Below, piece after piece: positions 8,056 to 16,396 of a stretch of 64,000 nucleotides of DNA. Position 1 is the stretch's first letter, and each line of letters starts with the position of its first letter. A program made the translations under genes and the position numbers. Source of the stretch: Finegoldia magna (lineage in GTDB: Bacteria; Bacillota; Clostridia; Tissierellales; Peptoniphilaceae). The stretch spans positions 124,001-188,000 of the forward strand of contig NZ_QGTH01000001.1 of NCBI RefSeq assembly GCF_003182075.1. Reading direction: 5' to 3'. Below the pieces are notes generated by a model. The model ran no database searches. It saw nothing but the letters and a program-made list of their open reading frames with translations, and was not told where the DNA came from.

Positions 8056-8646
8056 ATGGAAACCACAAGAAAAAATTCTAGTACTCAAACTATGGTGAAA
8101 ATCAGTATTTTAGGGGCAATAAGTGCATTGCTTATGATTTTTAAATTCCCTCTACCATTTGCACCACCATTTATGACAGTGGACATAGGAGATTTGGGAG
8201 TATTAATTTCAGGATTTGCACTAGGACCTGTAGCAGGTGTATTGACTTCTGCAGTTAAGATTTTGTTGAACTTTATAATTAACGGAACAACTACTGGTGG
8301 AGTTGGGGAATTATCTAACTTTATATTATCATCAGTATTTGTTGTTGTAGCAAGTTCAATTTACAACAAAGGAAAAAGCAAAAAATCAGCAATCACTGGA
8401 TTAGTTTTTGGTGTATTGGCGTACACAGTAGTTGCTTGTATTTCTAACTATTTTGTAATTTTCCCATTGTACGGAATTAACTTGGTTGATTTTACAAAAG
8501 AGTTTGCAAAAGTAAATTCATTGGCAGGCACTCCATTGATGTTCGTGCTTTTCAGTATCGTGCCATTTAACATTGTAAAAGGTATCATCGTATCTGCAGT
8601 TACAATCGCACTTTACAAGCCAATTTCAAGATTTTTGAAAAAATAA
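8056..8646 (+). CDS. ribU: Riboflavin ECF transporter S component RibU
   Basis: Substrate-binding membrane subunit of an energy-coupling-factor transporter importing riboflavin. The 196-residue, highly hydrophobic protein has about five to six transmembrane helices. It shows the S-component pattern of a short cytosolic N-terminus, an early ISALLMIFKFPLP helix and the periplasmic-side DIGDL loop. The preceding FMN riboswitch makes riboflavin by far the likeliest ligand. The shared EcfA/A'/T module is not in the window, and no rib biosynthesis genes are adjacent, consistent with reliance on uptake. The start has an AGGAGG site. A hairpin terminator ends the unit. Confidence 0.92.
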   Translation: METTRKNSSTQTMVKISILGAISALLMIFKFPLPFAPPFMTVDIGDLGVLISGFALGPVAGVLTSAVKILLNFIINGTTTGGVGELSNFILSSVFVVVASSIYNKGKSKKSAITGLVFGVLAYTVVACISNYFVIFPLYGINLVDFTKEFAKVNSLAGTPLMFVLFSIVPFNIVKGIIVSAVTIALYKPISRFLKK

Positions 8647-8681
8647 TCAATAACATACATGTAAAAATTCATAAAATATAC

Positions 8682-8717
8682 AATGACTCATTAATCTAAG
8701 ATAATGGGTCATTTTTG
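8682..8717 (+). terminator. Terminator after ribU
   Basis: AATGACTCATTA (8682-8693) pairs with TAATGGGTCATT (8702-8713, one G-T pair), followed by TTT. Confidence 0.75.
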
Positions 8718-8731
8718 TTGTTGTTCAGTTG

Positions 8732-8740
8732 TGATATAAT
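8732..8740 (+). promoter_or_regulatory. Extended -10 promoter of the tsaE operon
   Basis: TGATATAAT (hexamer 8735-8740) lies 17 nt before the chosen tsaE ATG. Its position argues against longer N-terminal versions of TsaE. Confidence 0.55.
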
Positions 8741-8756
8741 TTATTTGGTGATATTT

Positions 8757-9221
8757 ATGGAATATATTTTAAATGATTTAAAAGATACTGAAAAATTTGG
8801 ACAGCTTTTTGCAAAAGCTTTAAAAAAACAAGATGTTATATCTTTGATTGGTGATTTGGGAGCCGGAAAAACTACTCTTACTAAATCTATTGCAAAAAGT
8901 TTTGGGATTGAAGAAAGTGTAACAAGTCCAACTTTTTCATTGGTAAATACATACTACGGTGATGTTGAATTAAATCATATTGATTTGTATAGATTAGAAG
9001 ATGAGATGGAGATAGAATCCTTGGATATAGATGAGTTGTTGTATCCAGAAGGAATTACTATCATTGAATGGGCAAGTCAAGCACAGTCTTATATGCCTAG
9101 AAATTTAATTGAAATTTACATTGAAAAAACTGGTGATGTTTCCAGAAAAATTAGGATTGACGGGAACAACAAAAGAGAAAAAGAAATTATAGAGGAATTA
9201 AATGAAAATTTTAGCGATTGA
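8757..9221 (+). CDS. tsaE: tRNA t6A biosynthesis ATPase TsaE
   Basis: Small P-loop ATPase that works with TsaB and TsaD in attaching threonylcarbamoyl to A37 of ANN-decoding tRNAs. The Walker A motif GDLGAGKTT and the family signatures SPTFSLVN, HIDLYRL and IEWA are all present in 154 residues. I chose ATG 8757, with GGTGATA as ribosome site. The open frame extends 14 codons further upstream but through the promoter -10. It overlaps tsaB by 20 nt, giving a compact tsaE-tsaB-rimI::tsaD operon. Confidence 0.94.
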   Translation: MEYILNDLKDTEKFGQLFAKALKKQDVISLIGDLGAGKTTLTKSIAKSFGIEESVTSPTFSLVNTYYGDVELNHIDLYRLEDEMEIESLDIDELLYPEGITIIEWASQAQSYMPRNLIEIYIEKTGDVSRKIRIDGNNKREKEIIEELNENFSD

Positions 9222-9888
9222 TACTTCAACTATGATTAGCTCTTGTTCTTTGATGGAAGATGGACTAATCGTTGGAGATTATAATATAAATCAAAAGAAA
9301 ACTCACAGCGAAACTTTGGTTTTGATGATTGAGCAAATGCTTGAAAAATTAGATACAGAAATTGAAGATGTGGACGTGTTTGCGGTGTGCAAGGGACCTG
9401 GATCTTTTACTGGTCTTAGAATTGGAATGACCACTGCAAAGACTTTTGCGCAAGTTTTCGATAAAAAAATCGTCGGCATATCTACTTTGGAAGCTTTGGC
9501 TAATATGATTAGCACTGACAAAATCATTATTCCTATTTTGGATGCAAGAGGTGGGAGAGTTTACTACTCGATGTTCACTAACGATTCAAAATTAGAACGT
9601 TTGATGGATGATGATTTGATTTATTTTGAAGATTTGGTTGAACAACTTGACGATGATAAGGAATATATTTTTGTGGGAGATGGAGTGTATTCTTTCTTAG
9701 ATGAAATCAAATCTAAGAAGAACTTCCACCTTGCAAATTCTTCGTTGAATAATTGTATTACAAGGTCGATTTGTGACTTGGCAAATAAAACCGAAACATT
9801 TGATAGCTATTACACTCTTAGTCCAGATTATGTGAGAAAATCACAAGCACAACGAGATTACGAAAGAAGACACAGTAATGATAATTAG
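9202..9888 (+). CDS. tsaB: tRNA t6A biosynthesis protein TsaB
   Basis: Scaffold paralogue of TsaD in the threonylcarbamoyl-A37 complex; the ASKHA fold is degenerate and non-catalytic. N-terminal ILAIDTS, the CKGPGSFTGLRIG signature and IVGISTLEALA are diagnostic. 228 residues is normal. The start overlaps tsaE by 20 nt, and the stop overlaps the next gene by 11 nt, so translation of the operon is coupled. Confidence 0.95.
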   Translation: MKILAIDTSTMISSCSLMEDGLIVGDYNINQKKTHSETLVLMIEQMLEKLDTEIEDVDVFAVCKGPGSFTGLRIGMTTAKTFAQVFDKKIVGISTLEALANMISTDKIIIPILDARGGRVYYSMFTNDSKLERLMDDDLIYFEDLVEQLDDDKEYIFVGDGVYSFLDEIKSKKNFHLANSSLNNCITRSICDLANKTETFDSYYTLSPDYVRKSQAQRDYERRHSNDN

Positions 9889-11329
9889 ACAGATGGATTC
9901 CTTTGATTTGGATGATGTTGTAGAAATTGAAAGGGAAAGTTTTTCAGATGCTTGGAGCAAAATAGGATACGAAGCTTGTTTGAAAAATGAATGTAATCAT
10001 TATTTTGTCGGAGAAAAAAATGGCAAAATCGTGGGAATTATTGGATTTTCAATAGTTGTTGATGAAGCTGAATTACAAACAATTTCTGTGAAGAAAAGTT
10101 GCAGAAACTCTGGGATTGGAACTGAATTTATAAAATTTATGTTAGATTTTTGCAAAAAGGAAAATGTCAAAAATATTTTCTTGGAAGTTAGAGAGTCTAA
10201 CTTTGAGGCAATTAATCTTTACACGAAATTTGGATTTCAAAAAAACGGTAGAATTAACGGATATTACGAAACTCCAAAAGAGGACGCATTGAGGATGATG
10301 TTGAATATGGATGATATTAAAGAAAATATAATTACACTTGCGATTGAAACGTCTTGCGATGAAACAAGCGTTGCGATTGTAAAAAATGGAAGAGAAGTGT
10401 TGAGTAATGTGATTTCTTCTCAAATAGATGTACACAAAAGATATGGCGGGGTGGTTCCGGAAGTTGCGAGCCGTCTTCACTTGGAAGCGATGAATTCTAT
10501 CTTGCAACAATCTTTGGACGAAGCAGGTTTATCATTGAAAGATATTGATGTAATTTGCGTTACAAAAGGTCCCGGACTTATTGGAGCACTATTAGTTGGG
10601 ATTTCTTGTGCAAAATCATTGAGCTATTGTTTAAAGAAGCCTCTTGTAGGGGTAAATCACATGCAAGGCCACATTTGTGCAAACTACATTAGCCACAAAG
10701 AATTAGAACCGCCATTTATTTCGTTGGTTGTATCTGGTGGCCACACTTATTTAATAGATGTTGTGGATTATCAAGATTACGAAATAATTGGGTCTACAAG
10801 AGATGACGCTTGTGGAGAAAGCTATGACAAGGTTGCACGTGCGTTGGGATTGGAATATCCAGGTGGGCCTGTTATTGACAGGCTCGCAAAACAAGGAAAT
10901 CCAACAGCGATAGATTTTCCAAGAGTAATGCTTGAAAAAGACAGCTACGATTTTAGTTTTAGTGGATTGAAAACAGCTGTTCTAAATTATTTGAACAATA
11001 AAAATCAAAAAAATGAAGAAATAATAAAAGAAGATGTTGCAGCATCTTTCCAAGAAGCTGTCATAGATGTTTTGGTTGAAAAATCTTTTAGATTATTAGA
11101 AGAAAAAAATCAAAAAACTTTCGTACTAAGTGGTGGAGTAGCAGCAAATTCTAGATTAAAAGAGAGAGTTTTGGAAAAAGCAGAAGAAAAAGGAATACAA
11201 GTGTATTTTCCAGATAAAATCTTGTGCACAGATAACGCTGCAATGATTGCAACTGCGGGATACTATGATTATATCAACGGAAAACAAGATGGACTTGATT
11301 TGAAAGTTTATCCTAATTTAGAATTATAA
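9878..11329 (+). CDS. tsaD: RimI-TsaD fusion: N-acetyltransferase plus t6A transferase
   Basis: One uninterrupted frame joins two proteins that are usually separate. Residues 1 to ~140 are a GNAT acetyltransferase of the RimI type (acetylation of ribosomal protein S18 N-terminus in the family), with an acetyl-CoA loop in CRNSGIGTEF. From about residue 148 the TsaD/Kae1 sequence begins (ITLAIETSCDETS). It includes the metal-binding HMQGHICAN histidines, VSGGHT, SFSGLKTA and SGGVAANSRL, i.e. a complete transferase that loads threonylcarbamoyl onto A37 of tRNA. An in-frame ATG at 10307 with GAGGA about 11 nt upstream sits at the domain junction and could also give free TsaD. A bidirectional terminator follows. 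Confidence 0.93.
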   Translation: MIIRQMDSFDLDDVVEIERESFSDAWSKIGYEACLKNECNHYFVGEKNGKIVGIIGFSIVVDEAELQTISVKKSCRNSGIGTEFIKFMLDFCKKENVKNIFLEVRESNFEAINLYTKFGFQKNGRINGYYETPKEDALRMMLNMDDIKENIITLAIETSCDETSVAIVKNGREVLSNVISSQIDVHKRYGGVVPEVASRLHLEAMNSILQQSLDEAGLSLKDIDVICVTKGPGLIGALLVGISCAKSLSYCLKKPLVGVNHMQGHICANYISHKELEPPFISLVVSGGHTYLIDVVDYQDYEIIGSTRDDACGESYDKVARALGLEYPGGPVIDRLAKQGNPTAIDFPRVMLEKDSYDFSFSGLKTAVLNYLNNKNQKNEEIIKEDVAASFQEAVIDVLVEKSFRLLEEKNQKTFVLSGGVAANSRLKERVLEKAEEKGIQVYFPDKILCTDNAAMIATAGYYDYINGKQDGLDLKVYPNLEL

Positions 11330-11359
11330 AATGTAGCTATAAAATTAAATATTAACATT

Positions 11360-11402
11360 AAAAAAGGAGTTCTCACTTTAAAATGAGGACTCCGTATTTT
11401 TT
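11360..11402. terminator. Bidirectional terminator between tsaD and glmS
   Basis: GGAGTTCTCA (11366-11375) pairs with TGAGGACTCC (11384-11393, one wobble), with an A run before and a T run after. It serves convergent tsaD (+) and glmS (-). Confidence 0.8.
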
Positions 11403-13221
11403 ATTCAACTGTTACTGATTTTGCTAAGTTACGTGGTTTATCTACATCTAAGCCTTTTTTTAAGGAAGTATGATATCCCAACAATTGTTCAGGGACTACT
11501 GAAAGTATTGGATACAATAATTCTAAAGTTTTAGGAATGAAGATGATTTCTTCTGAGAAATCTTTCATATTGTCATTTCCTTCAACTGTGATTGTGAATA
11601 CTTTCGCTCCTCTTGTCACAACTTCTTGAACATTTGAAATTGTCTTTTCAGCTAATTTTGATTGTGTAATAACTGATAATGCTGGAGTGTTTTGTTCTAT
11701 CAAAGCGATTGAACCGTGTTTTAATTCTCCTGCAGGGAATGCTTCAGTGTGAATGTAGGAAATTTCTTTTAATTTTAAAGCTCCTTCTTTTACACTCAAG
11801 AAGTCCAATCCACGTCCGATAAAGAACATCGATTTATCTTCCTTGATAGCTTCAGCTATTTTTTCAGTTATTGATTCTGATTTTAGTGTTTCATCTATTT
11901 TTTCAGGCATTGTTTTTAATTCTTCGATGTATTTTGAATATTCAGAATCTTCAATTGTGCCTAATTTCTTTGCAAAATCCAAAGCCAACATTATCACTGT
12001 AACCAATTGTGAAATGTATGCTTTAGTACTGGCTACTGCAATTTCTGGACCTGCCAAAGTGTAGATAACCTTGTCAGCTTCTCTTGCTATTGATGAGCCA
12101 ACTACGTTTGTAACTGCCAAGATTTTTGCACCTTTGTTTTTGGATTCTCTAAGAGCTGCCAATGTATCAGCAGTTTCTCCTGATTGAGAAATCAAAATCA
12201 CTAGAGTGTTTTCATCGATAAATGGATCGTTGTATCTGAATTCTGATGCGATATCAGTAATTACAGGTATTTTTGCCAATTTTTCAATAGCAACTTTACC
12301 AACTTCACCTGCATGATAAGCTGTACCACATGCAACGATGTATACTTTGTTTATTTTTGATAATTCTTCTTTAGTTAATGAATTTTCTGCAAAATCTATT
12401 ACGTTATTTTTTACATTAACCTCCAAAGTCTTCTTAACAACTTCTGGTTGTTCGTGAATTTCTTTTAACATAAAATGCTCATAGCCACCTTTACTAGCTT
12501 GATCAATTGTCATGTTTACAGTTTTAACTTCACGATCTACTTTTTCGAAATCTTTATCGTAAATTGTGTAATTTTTCTTATCTATTTCTACGATGTCTCC
12601 ATTTTCCAAATACACGATGTCTCTTGTGTATTTTAAAACAGAAGGAATATCACTTGCTAGAATTATTCCGTCGTCACATTTTCCTAAAATCAACGGAGAT
12701 TCTTTTCTTACAGCGATTAGTTTGTCTTTTTCGTATTCTGAAACAATTCCTAATGCATAAGCTCCCTTTAATCTTTTGATTGTAGATTTTACTGCTTCTA
12801 ATAAATCGTCTTTATAGTACTGGCTAATCAATGCAACAACAATTTCTGTGTCTGTAGTTGATTTGAAAGTGTAGCCATTATCTTCTAATTCTTTTTTTAA
12901 TTCTTTGTAATTTTCGATAATACCGTTGTGAACAACTGAGAATTTACCATCTTCACTTACTTGTGGGTGAGCGTTAATTTCATTTGGTTCACCGTGAGTT
13001 GCCCATCTAATGTGACCGATTCCGACACTTGCGTTGTTGTCGATTTCATCGATAGAATCTATTAAATTTTGCAATTTTCCTTTTCTTTTTACTGTTTCGA
13101 TTTTATCTGTTACTACAGAAATACCGCTTGAATCATAACCTCTGTATTCCAGAGATTTTAATCCGTTTAATATGATTTCTACGGCTGATTTTTCGCCGTT
13201 ATAACATACTATTCCGCACAT
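11401..13221 (-). CDS. glmS: Glutamine-fructose-6-phosphate aminotransferase (isomerizing)
   Basis: Makes glucosamine-6-phosphate from fructose-6-phosphate and glutamine, the first committed step to UDP-GlcNAc. It has an N-terminal class II glutaminase with catalytic Cys next to the initiator Met (MCGIVCYNG), RWATHG and NGIIENY, followed by two SIS sugar-isomerase domains (ACGTAYHAG, SQSGETADT) and the C-terminal DKPRNLAKSVTVE tail. The start is fixed by the need for Cys at position 2 and by a GGAGG site; the frame is open 12 codons further upstream. 606 residues is standard. Expression is controlled by the glmS ribozyme in its leader. Confidence 0.97.
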   Translation of the reverse strand: MCGIVCYNGEKSAVEIILNGLKSLEYRGYDSSGISVVTDKIETVKRKGKLQNLIDSIDEIDNNASVGIGHIRWATHGEPNEINAHPQVSEDGKFSVVHNGIIENYKELKKELEDNGYTFKSTTDTEIVVALISQYYKDDLLEAVKSTIKRLKGAYALGIVSEYEKDKLIAVRKESPLILGKCDDGIILASDIPSVLKYTRDIVYLENGDIVEIDKKNYTIYDKDFEKVDREVKTVNMTIDQASKGGYEHFMLKEIHEQPEVVKKTLEVNVKNNVIDFAENSLTKEELSKINKVYIVACGTAYHAGEVGKVAIEKLAKIPVITDIASEFRYNDPFIDENTLVILISQSGETADTLAALRESKNKGAKILAVTNVVGSSIAREADKVIYTLAGPEIAVASTKAYISQLVTVIMLALDFAKKLGTIEDSEYSKYIEELKTMPEKIDETLKSESITEKIAEAIKEDKSMFFIGRGLDFLSVKEGALKLKEISYIHTEAFPAGELKHGSIALIEQNTPALSVITQSKLAEKTISNVQEVVTRGAKVFTITVEGNDNMKDFSEEIIFIPKTLELLYPILSVVPEQLLGYHTSLKKGLDVDKPRNLAKSVTVE

Positions 13222-13244
13222 ATATTTACCTCCAAATTTTTTAG

Positions 13245-13380
13245 AGATACACTTCATTATTTTTGTTTCAAAATTGCTCTTGAACTTTGTTAAATGCTAA
13301 GGCTGTGTTACCTATAGAGCTCCCGCCGAAAAATTCGATAACTCTATCCCTCGTTAACCGTAAAGGTCTGGCGCTTTTTT
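13245..13380 (-). ncRNA. glmS ribozyme (GlcN6P-activated self-cleaving leader)
   Basis: The minus-strand glmS leader contains the conserved ribozyme blocks in order: AGCGCCAGA, ACGGTTAACGAGG, GTTATCGAA, TTCGGCGGGAGCTC and a downstream P4-like segment (GCATTTAACAAAGTTCAAGAGC region). The predicted cleavage is between 13375 (A-1) and 13374 (G1 of GCGCC). In characterised Firmicutes, glucosamine-6-phosphate is the cofactor for cleavage and triggers glmS mRNA decay, giving product feedback. The 3' boundary is approximate. Confidence 0.93.
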
Positions 13381-13398
13381 GTTTTTATCTCTTGAGAT

Positions 13399-13427
13399 AT
13401 TATATCAAATATAAAATGTAGTGTAAA
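13399..13427 (-). promoter_or_regulatory. Promoter of the glmS ribozyme transcript
   Basis: On the minus strand TTTACA (13422-13427), a 17-nt spacer and TATAAT (13399-13404) place the transcript start about 15 nt before the ribozyme cleavage site. Confidence 0.78.
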
Positions 13428-13470
13428 TTTTATTAGCAAATTGCAATAATTTTGTAACAAATGAAAAAAT

Positions 13471-13514
13471 AATAATGATTTTCACTTGACATTAATACTC
13501 TTTATCAATATAAT
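13471..13514 (+). promoter_or_regulatory. Consensus promoter of the feo operon with possible Fur-type box
   Basis: Perfect TTGACA (13486-13491), 17-nt spacer and perfect TATAAT (13509-13514). The sequence AATAATGATTTTCAC (13471-13485) just upstream resembles half of the Fur box GATAATGATAATCATTATC and touches the -35, so iron-dependent repression is plausible but unproven. Confidence 0.7.
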
Positions 13515-13555
13515 ATCAATGTAATAGATTTAAACGTTTAAATGAGGGTGATTAA

Positions 13556-13780
13556 ATGAATTTGGCATTAGTGCCACTCAATGAAGATTTTGAAATCGTA
13601 AAAATAAAAAAAATAAAAAATGATTCACAAAAAAAACTGTTGAATAATATGGGCTTTGTTGAAGGGGCGCTCGTGAGTGTTGTTTCAGAAAGCCACGGAA
13701 ATTTGATAGTTAAAATCAAAGGTTCAAGAGTGGCTATAGGAAAAGATATAGCTATGAGAATTATGGTAAATCATATTTAA
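13556..13780 (+). CDS. feoA: FeoA family protein (first copy)
   Basis: 74-residue SH3-like FeoA protein. The family signature is an N-terminal LVPLNEDFEIVKI strand, then a KLLNNMGFVEGALVSVVSE turn and a C-terminal GSRVAIGKDIAMRI strand. FeoA is thought to bind FeoB or modulate its GTPase in ferrous iron uptake. First gene of a feoA-feoA-feoB-small protein operon driven by a consensus promoter. Two feoA copies in tandem are common in Firmicutes and may form a heteromeric partner for FeoB. Confidence 0.9.
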   Translation: MNLALVPLNEDFEIVKIKKIKNDSQKKLLNNMGFVEGALVSVVSESHGNLIVKIKGSRVAIGKDIAMRIMVNHI

Positions 13781-13808
13781 TGATATTTTATCAAGGAGGA
13801 TACATAAA

Positions 13809-14051
13809 GTGGATAACGAAATGAATCTTAAGCATGCCGAAGTAGGAAAATACTACAGGATTGTTAAGATTTTAGGAAAAGGTCCTGTTAAAAGAAGAAT
13901 AATGGATATGGGTATTACAAAAAATGTAGAAATCTATATCAGAAAAGTAGCACCGTTAGGAGATCCAGTTCAAATTAATTTGAGAGGATATGAGTTGAGT
14001 CTTAGAAAAGATGATGCAGAAAATATTTTAATAGAATTGATAAATAAATAA
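13809..14051 (+). CDS. feoA: FeoA family protein (second copy)
   Basis: 80-residue FeoA paralogue with the canonical pattern: LKHAEVGKYYRIVKI, GPVKRRIMDMGI and the APLGDPVQINLRGYELSLRK strand. This copy is closer to textbook FeoA than the first. A GTG at 13809 is the likely start because AAGGAGG lies 9 nt upstream; ATG 13821 is the alternative. It ends 12 nt before feoB. Confidence 0.92.
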   Translation: MDNEMNLKHAEVGKYYRIVKILGKGPVKRRIMDMGITKNVEIYIRKVAPLGDPVQINLRGYELSLRKDDAENILIELINK

Positions 14052-14063
14052 TTAGGAGGACTT

Positions 14064-16193
14064 ATGTCAATTAGAATTGCTTTAGCAGGTAACCCTAATA
14101 GTGGTAAATCTACTATGTTTAACGCATTGACAGGATCCAATCAATATGTTGGTAACTGGCCAGGCGTTACTGTAGAAAAAAAAGAGGGAACCTTAAAAAA
14201 TAACAAAGATATTAAAATTACCGACTTACCGGGAATTTACTCGCTTTCTCCATATACTTTGGAAGAAGTTGTTAGTAGAAATTACTTAATAAACGAGAAA
14301 CCAGATGTAATTATTGATGTTGTGGATGCTTCAAATATTGAAAGAAACTTGTATCTTACAACACAATTATCTGAAATTGGAATTCCAATGGTTTTGGCAT
14401 TTAATATGATGGATGTCGTTAAGAAAAATAACGATAAATTAAACACAAAACTAATATCTGAAAAATTGGGAATTCCAATAGTTGAAGTATCAGCACTTAA
14501 AAAATTAAACTTGGATGAATTAATTGAAGTTGCACAAAAACAAGTGAAATCTCATCATGAATCGATAAAATCATTTAGTGATGAAATTGAAAATGTGCTT
14601 ACTGAAATAGAAAATAGTGTAGAATCCATTAAAAATTCTGAATCAAAAAGATGGTTTGCTGTAAAAGCTTTGGAAAGAGATGAAAAAGCATTACAAGCTG
14701 TTCATATCACTGATGAAGAAAAAGCAAAAGTTGAAGAAATTGTTTCGAAAATTGAAGAAGAATACGATGATGATGGTGAATCCATAATTACAGATGAAAG
14801 ATATACATTCATTACTTCAGTAATTTCAGATTCTGTACAAAAAGGAAGATCGGGATTAACAACTAGTGATAAAATCGACAGGGTGGTTACTAACAGATTT
14901 TTGGCATTACCAATTTTCGTATTGATAATGATAGCCGTTTACTTTATTGCGGTAAAGGTTGTTGGTGGTCCTCCATTCCACGATTGGTGGGCAGATACTG
15001 TGATGGGAACTGCATTAGCTGATTTAGCTACAAAAGGATTAGAAGCAATCGGAACTAGCGAATGGGTAACAAGCCTTGTTGTTGATGGTATTGTTGCCGG
15101 CGTTGGTGCAGTATTGGGATTCTTGCCTTTGGTTGCAACGTTGGAATTATTGTTAGCTATTTTAGAAGATATAGGATACATGTCAAGAATCGCATTTATG
15201 TTGGATAGAATGTTCAGAAAATTTGGTTTATCTGGTAAATCATTTATTCCAATCTTAATTGGTACTGGTTGTTCAGTTCCAGGAATTATGGCAACAAGAA
15301 CTATTGAAAATGAAAACGACAGAAAAATGACTATCATCGTTGCATCATTCATGCCTTGCGGTGCAAAAACAGAAATCATAGCATTATTTGCAGCAGCGAT
15401 TTTCGGTCAATGGTGGTTTGCTCCATTATTGTATTTTACAGGAATTTTGGCAGTAATAATCAGTGGCCTTATTTTGAAAAAGACAAAAGCTTTTTCAGGA
15501 GAACCTGCACCATTTGTAATGGAACTTCCTGAATATCACAAACCAACTGTTTCAAATGTTTTGCGTGTAACTTGGGATAGAACTAAATCATTTATCATAA
15601 AAGCAGGTACAATAATCTTAGTTGCATCAATTTGCGTTTGGATTTTACAAAATATTTCTGTTAAGGGAGAATTTGTTCATTTCGCTGATGATAGTACCGA
15701 TACTATATTGGCGTTCATCGGAAAAATATTCGCGCCATTATTTGCTCCATTAGGATTCGGAAATTGGACTGCAACTGTAGCTTCATTCTTAGGAACTGTT
15801 GCTAAAGAAATGGTAGTCAGCGTTTACGGAATAGTTTCTGGTGTAGGTGATGATACAGCTAAAATAGCTGATTTGGTAAAAAGTAACTTCACTATAGCAT
15901 CTGCTTTGAGTTTCTTGGTATTCAACCAATTAACAGTTCCTTGTTTTGCGGCAGTTGGTGCTATAAAAGAAGAAATGAATTCTTCTAAATGGACAGCATT
16001 TGCGATTATTTATCAAATTATATTTGCTTATCTAATTGCATTCATGGTATTTCAATTCTTAAATGTGTTGGTAGTAAAACAACCATTTACAATAATGACA
16101 GGAATAGCACTTGTAGTATTTGTTGGAATGTTGTATTTGATATTTAGAAAAGATAAATACAAAAACAATCAATCAAAAAGAGCAGTAGAATAG
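14064..16193 (+). CDS. feoB: Ferrous iron transporter FeoB
   Basis: Inner-membrane Fe(II) transporter with a cytosolic G-protein domain. The N-terminal GTPase has G1 GNPNSGKST, G3 DLPGIYSLSP and G4 NMMD. It is followed by a helical GDI region (residues ~170-280) and about eight or more transmembrane helices with two Gate motifs, including IPILIGTGCSVPG and MPCGAKTEI. The 709 residues are full length. It has an AGGAGG site and follows two feoA genes; a small Cys-rich membrane protein follows. A complete feo locus fits an anaerobe where ferrous iron is available. Confidence 0.97.
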   Translation: MSIRIALAGNPNSGKSTMFNALTGSNQYVGNWPGVTVEKKEGTLKNNKDIKITDLPGIYSLSPYTLEEVVSRNYLINEKPDVIIDVVDASNIERNLYLTTQLSEIGIPMVLAFNMMDVVKKNNDKLNTKLISEKLGIPIVEVSALKKLNLDELIEVAQKQVKSHHESIKSFSDEIENVLTEIENSVESIKNSESKRWFAVKALERDEKALQAVHITDEEKAKVEEIVSKIEEEYDDDGESIITDERYTFITSVISDSVQKGRSGLTTSDKIDRVVTNRFLALPIFVLIMIAVYFIAVKVVGGPPFHDWWADTVMGTALADLATKGLEAIGTSEWVTSLVVDGIVAGVGAVLGFLPLVATLELLLAILEDIGYMSRIAFMLDRMFRKFGLSGKSFIPILIGTGCSVPGIMATRTIENENDRKMTIIVASFMPCGAKTEIIALFAAAIFGQWWFAPLLYFTGILAVIISGLILKKTKAFSGEPAPFVMELPEYHKPTVSNVLRVTWDRTKSFIIKAGTIILVASICVWILQNISVKGEFVHFADDSTDTILAFIGKIFAPLFAPLGFGNWTATVASFLGTVAKEMVVSVYGIVSGVGDDTAKIADLVKSNFTIASALSFLVFNQLTVPCFAAVGAIKEEMNSSKWTAFAIIYQIIFAYLIAFMVFQFLNVLVVKQPFTIMTGIALVVFVGMLYLIFRKDKYKNNQSKRAVE

Positions 16194-16220
16194 AGATAGA
16201 ATTTAAAAGAAGGTGATTTT

Positions 16221-16361
16221 TTGAATATTGCAGATATAATAATATTAATAATAATTGCGACGGCAGTTGTTTTTGCAGTGCGTCGTATTATTAAAAAAGG
16301 TGGCAGCTGTGATTGCGGCTCCAGTTCTTGCCCTCATTCTAATAATTACAATAAACAATAA
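16221..16361 (+). CDS. FeoB-associated Cys-rich membrane protein (FeoC-like position)
   Basis: 46-residue ORF starting at TTG 16221, with an AGGTGA site 5 nt upstream, 27 nt after feoB. One N-terminal transmembrane helix (residues ~4-20) is followed by basic residues and a C-terminal cysteine cluster (Cys30, Cys32, Cys37: SCDCGSSSC). The composition and position match the small FeoB-associated Cys-rich proteins found after feoB in many Gram-positives. A role as iron donor, receiver or Fe-S sensor is inferred from context only. A terminator begins right at its stop codon. Confidence 0.8.
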   Translation: MNIADIIILIIIATAVVFAVRRIIKKGGSCDCGSSSCPHSNNYNKQ

Positions 16362-16396
16362 AAAAAAGCGTGGCCTTAATATAGGTCACGCTTTGT
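16361..16396. terminator. Bidirectional terminator, feo operon / araC gene
   Basis: AAGCGTGGCC (16366-16375) pairs with GGTCACGCTT (16384-16393, one wobble), flanked by A and T runs. The minus-strand araC stop codon lies inside the loop. Confidence 0.8.

Noticed and set aside
8715-8756. Longer N-terminus for TsaE
   Set aside because: The 14 extra codons run through the -10 promoter element and lack a ribosome site; the family starts at the chosen ATG.
14939-15379. 146-codon minus-strand frame inside feoB
   Set aside because: Antisense shadow of the conserved feoB membrane region, without a ribosome site or motif.
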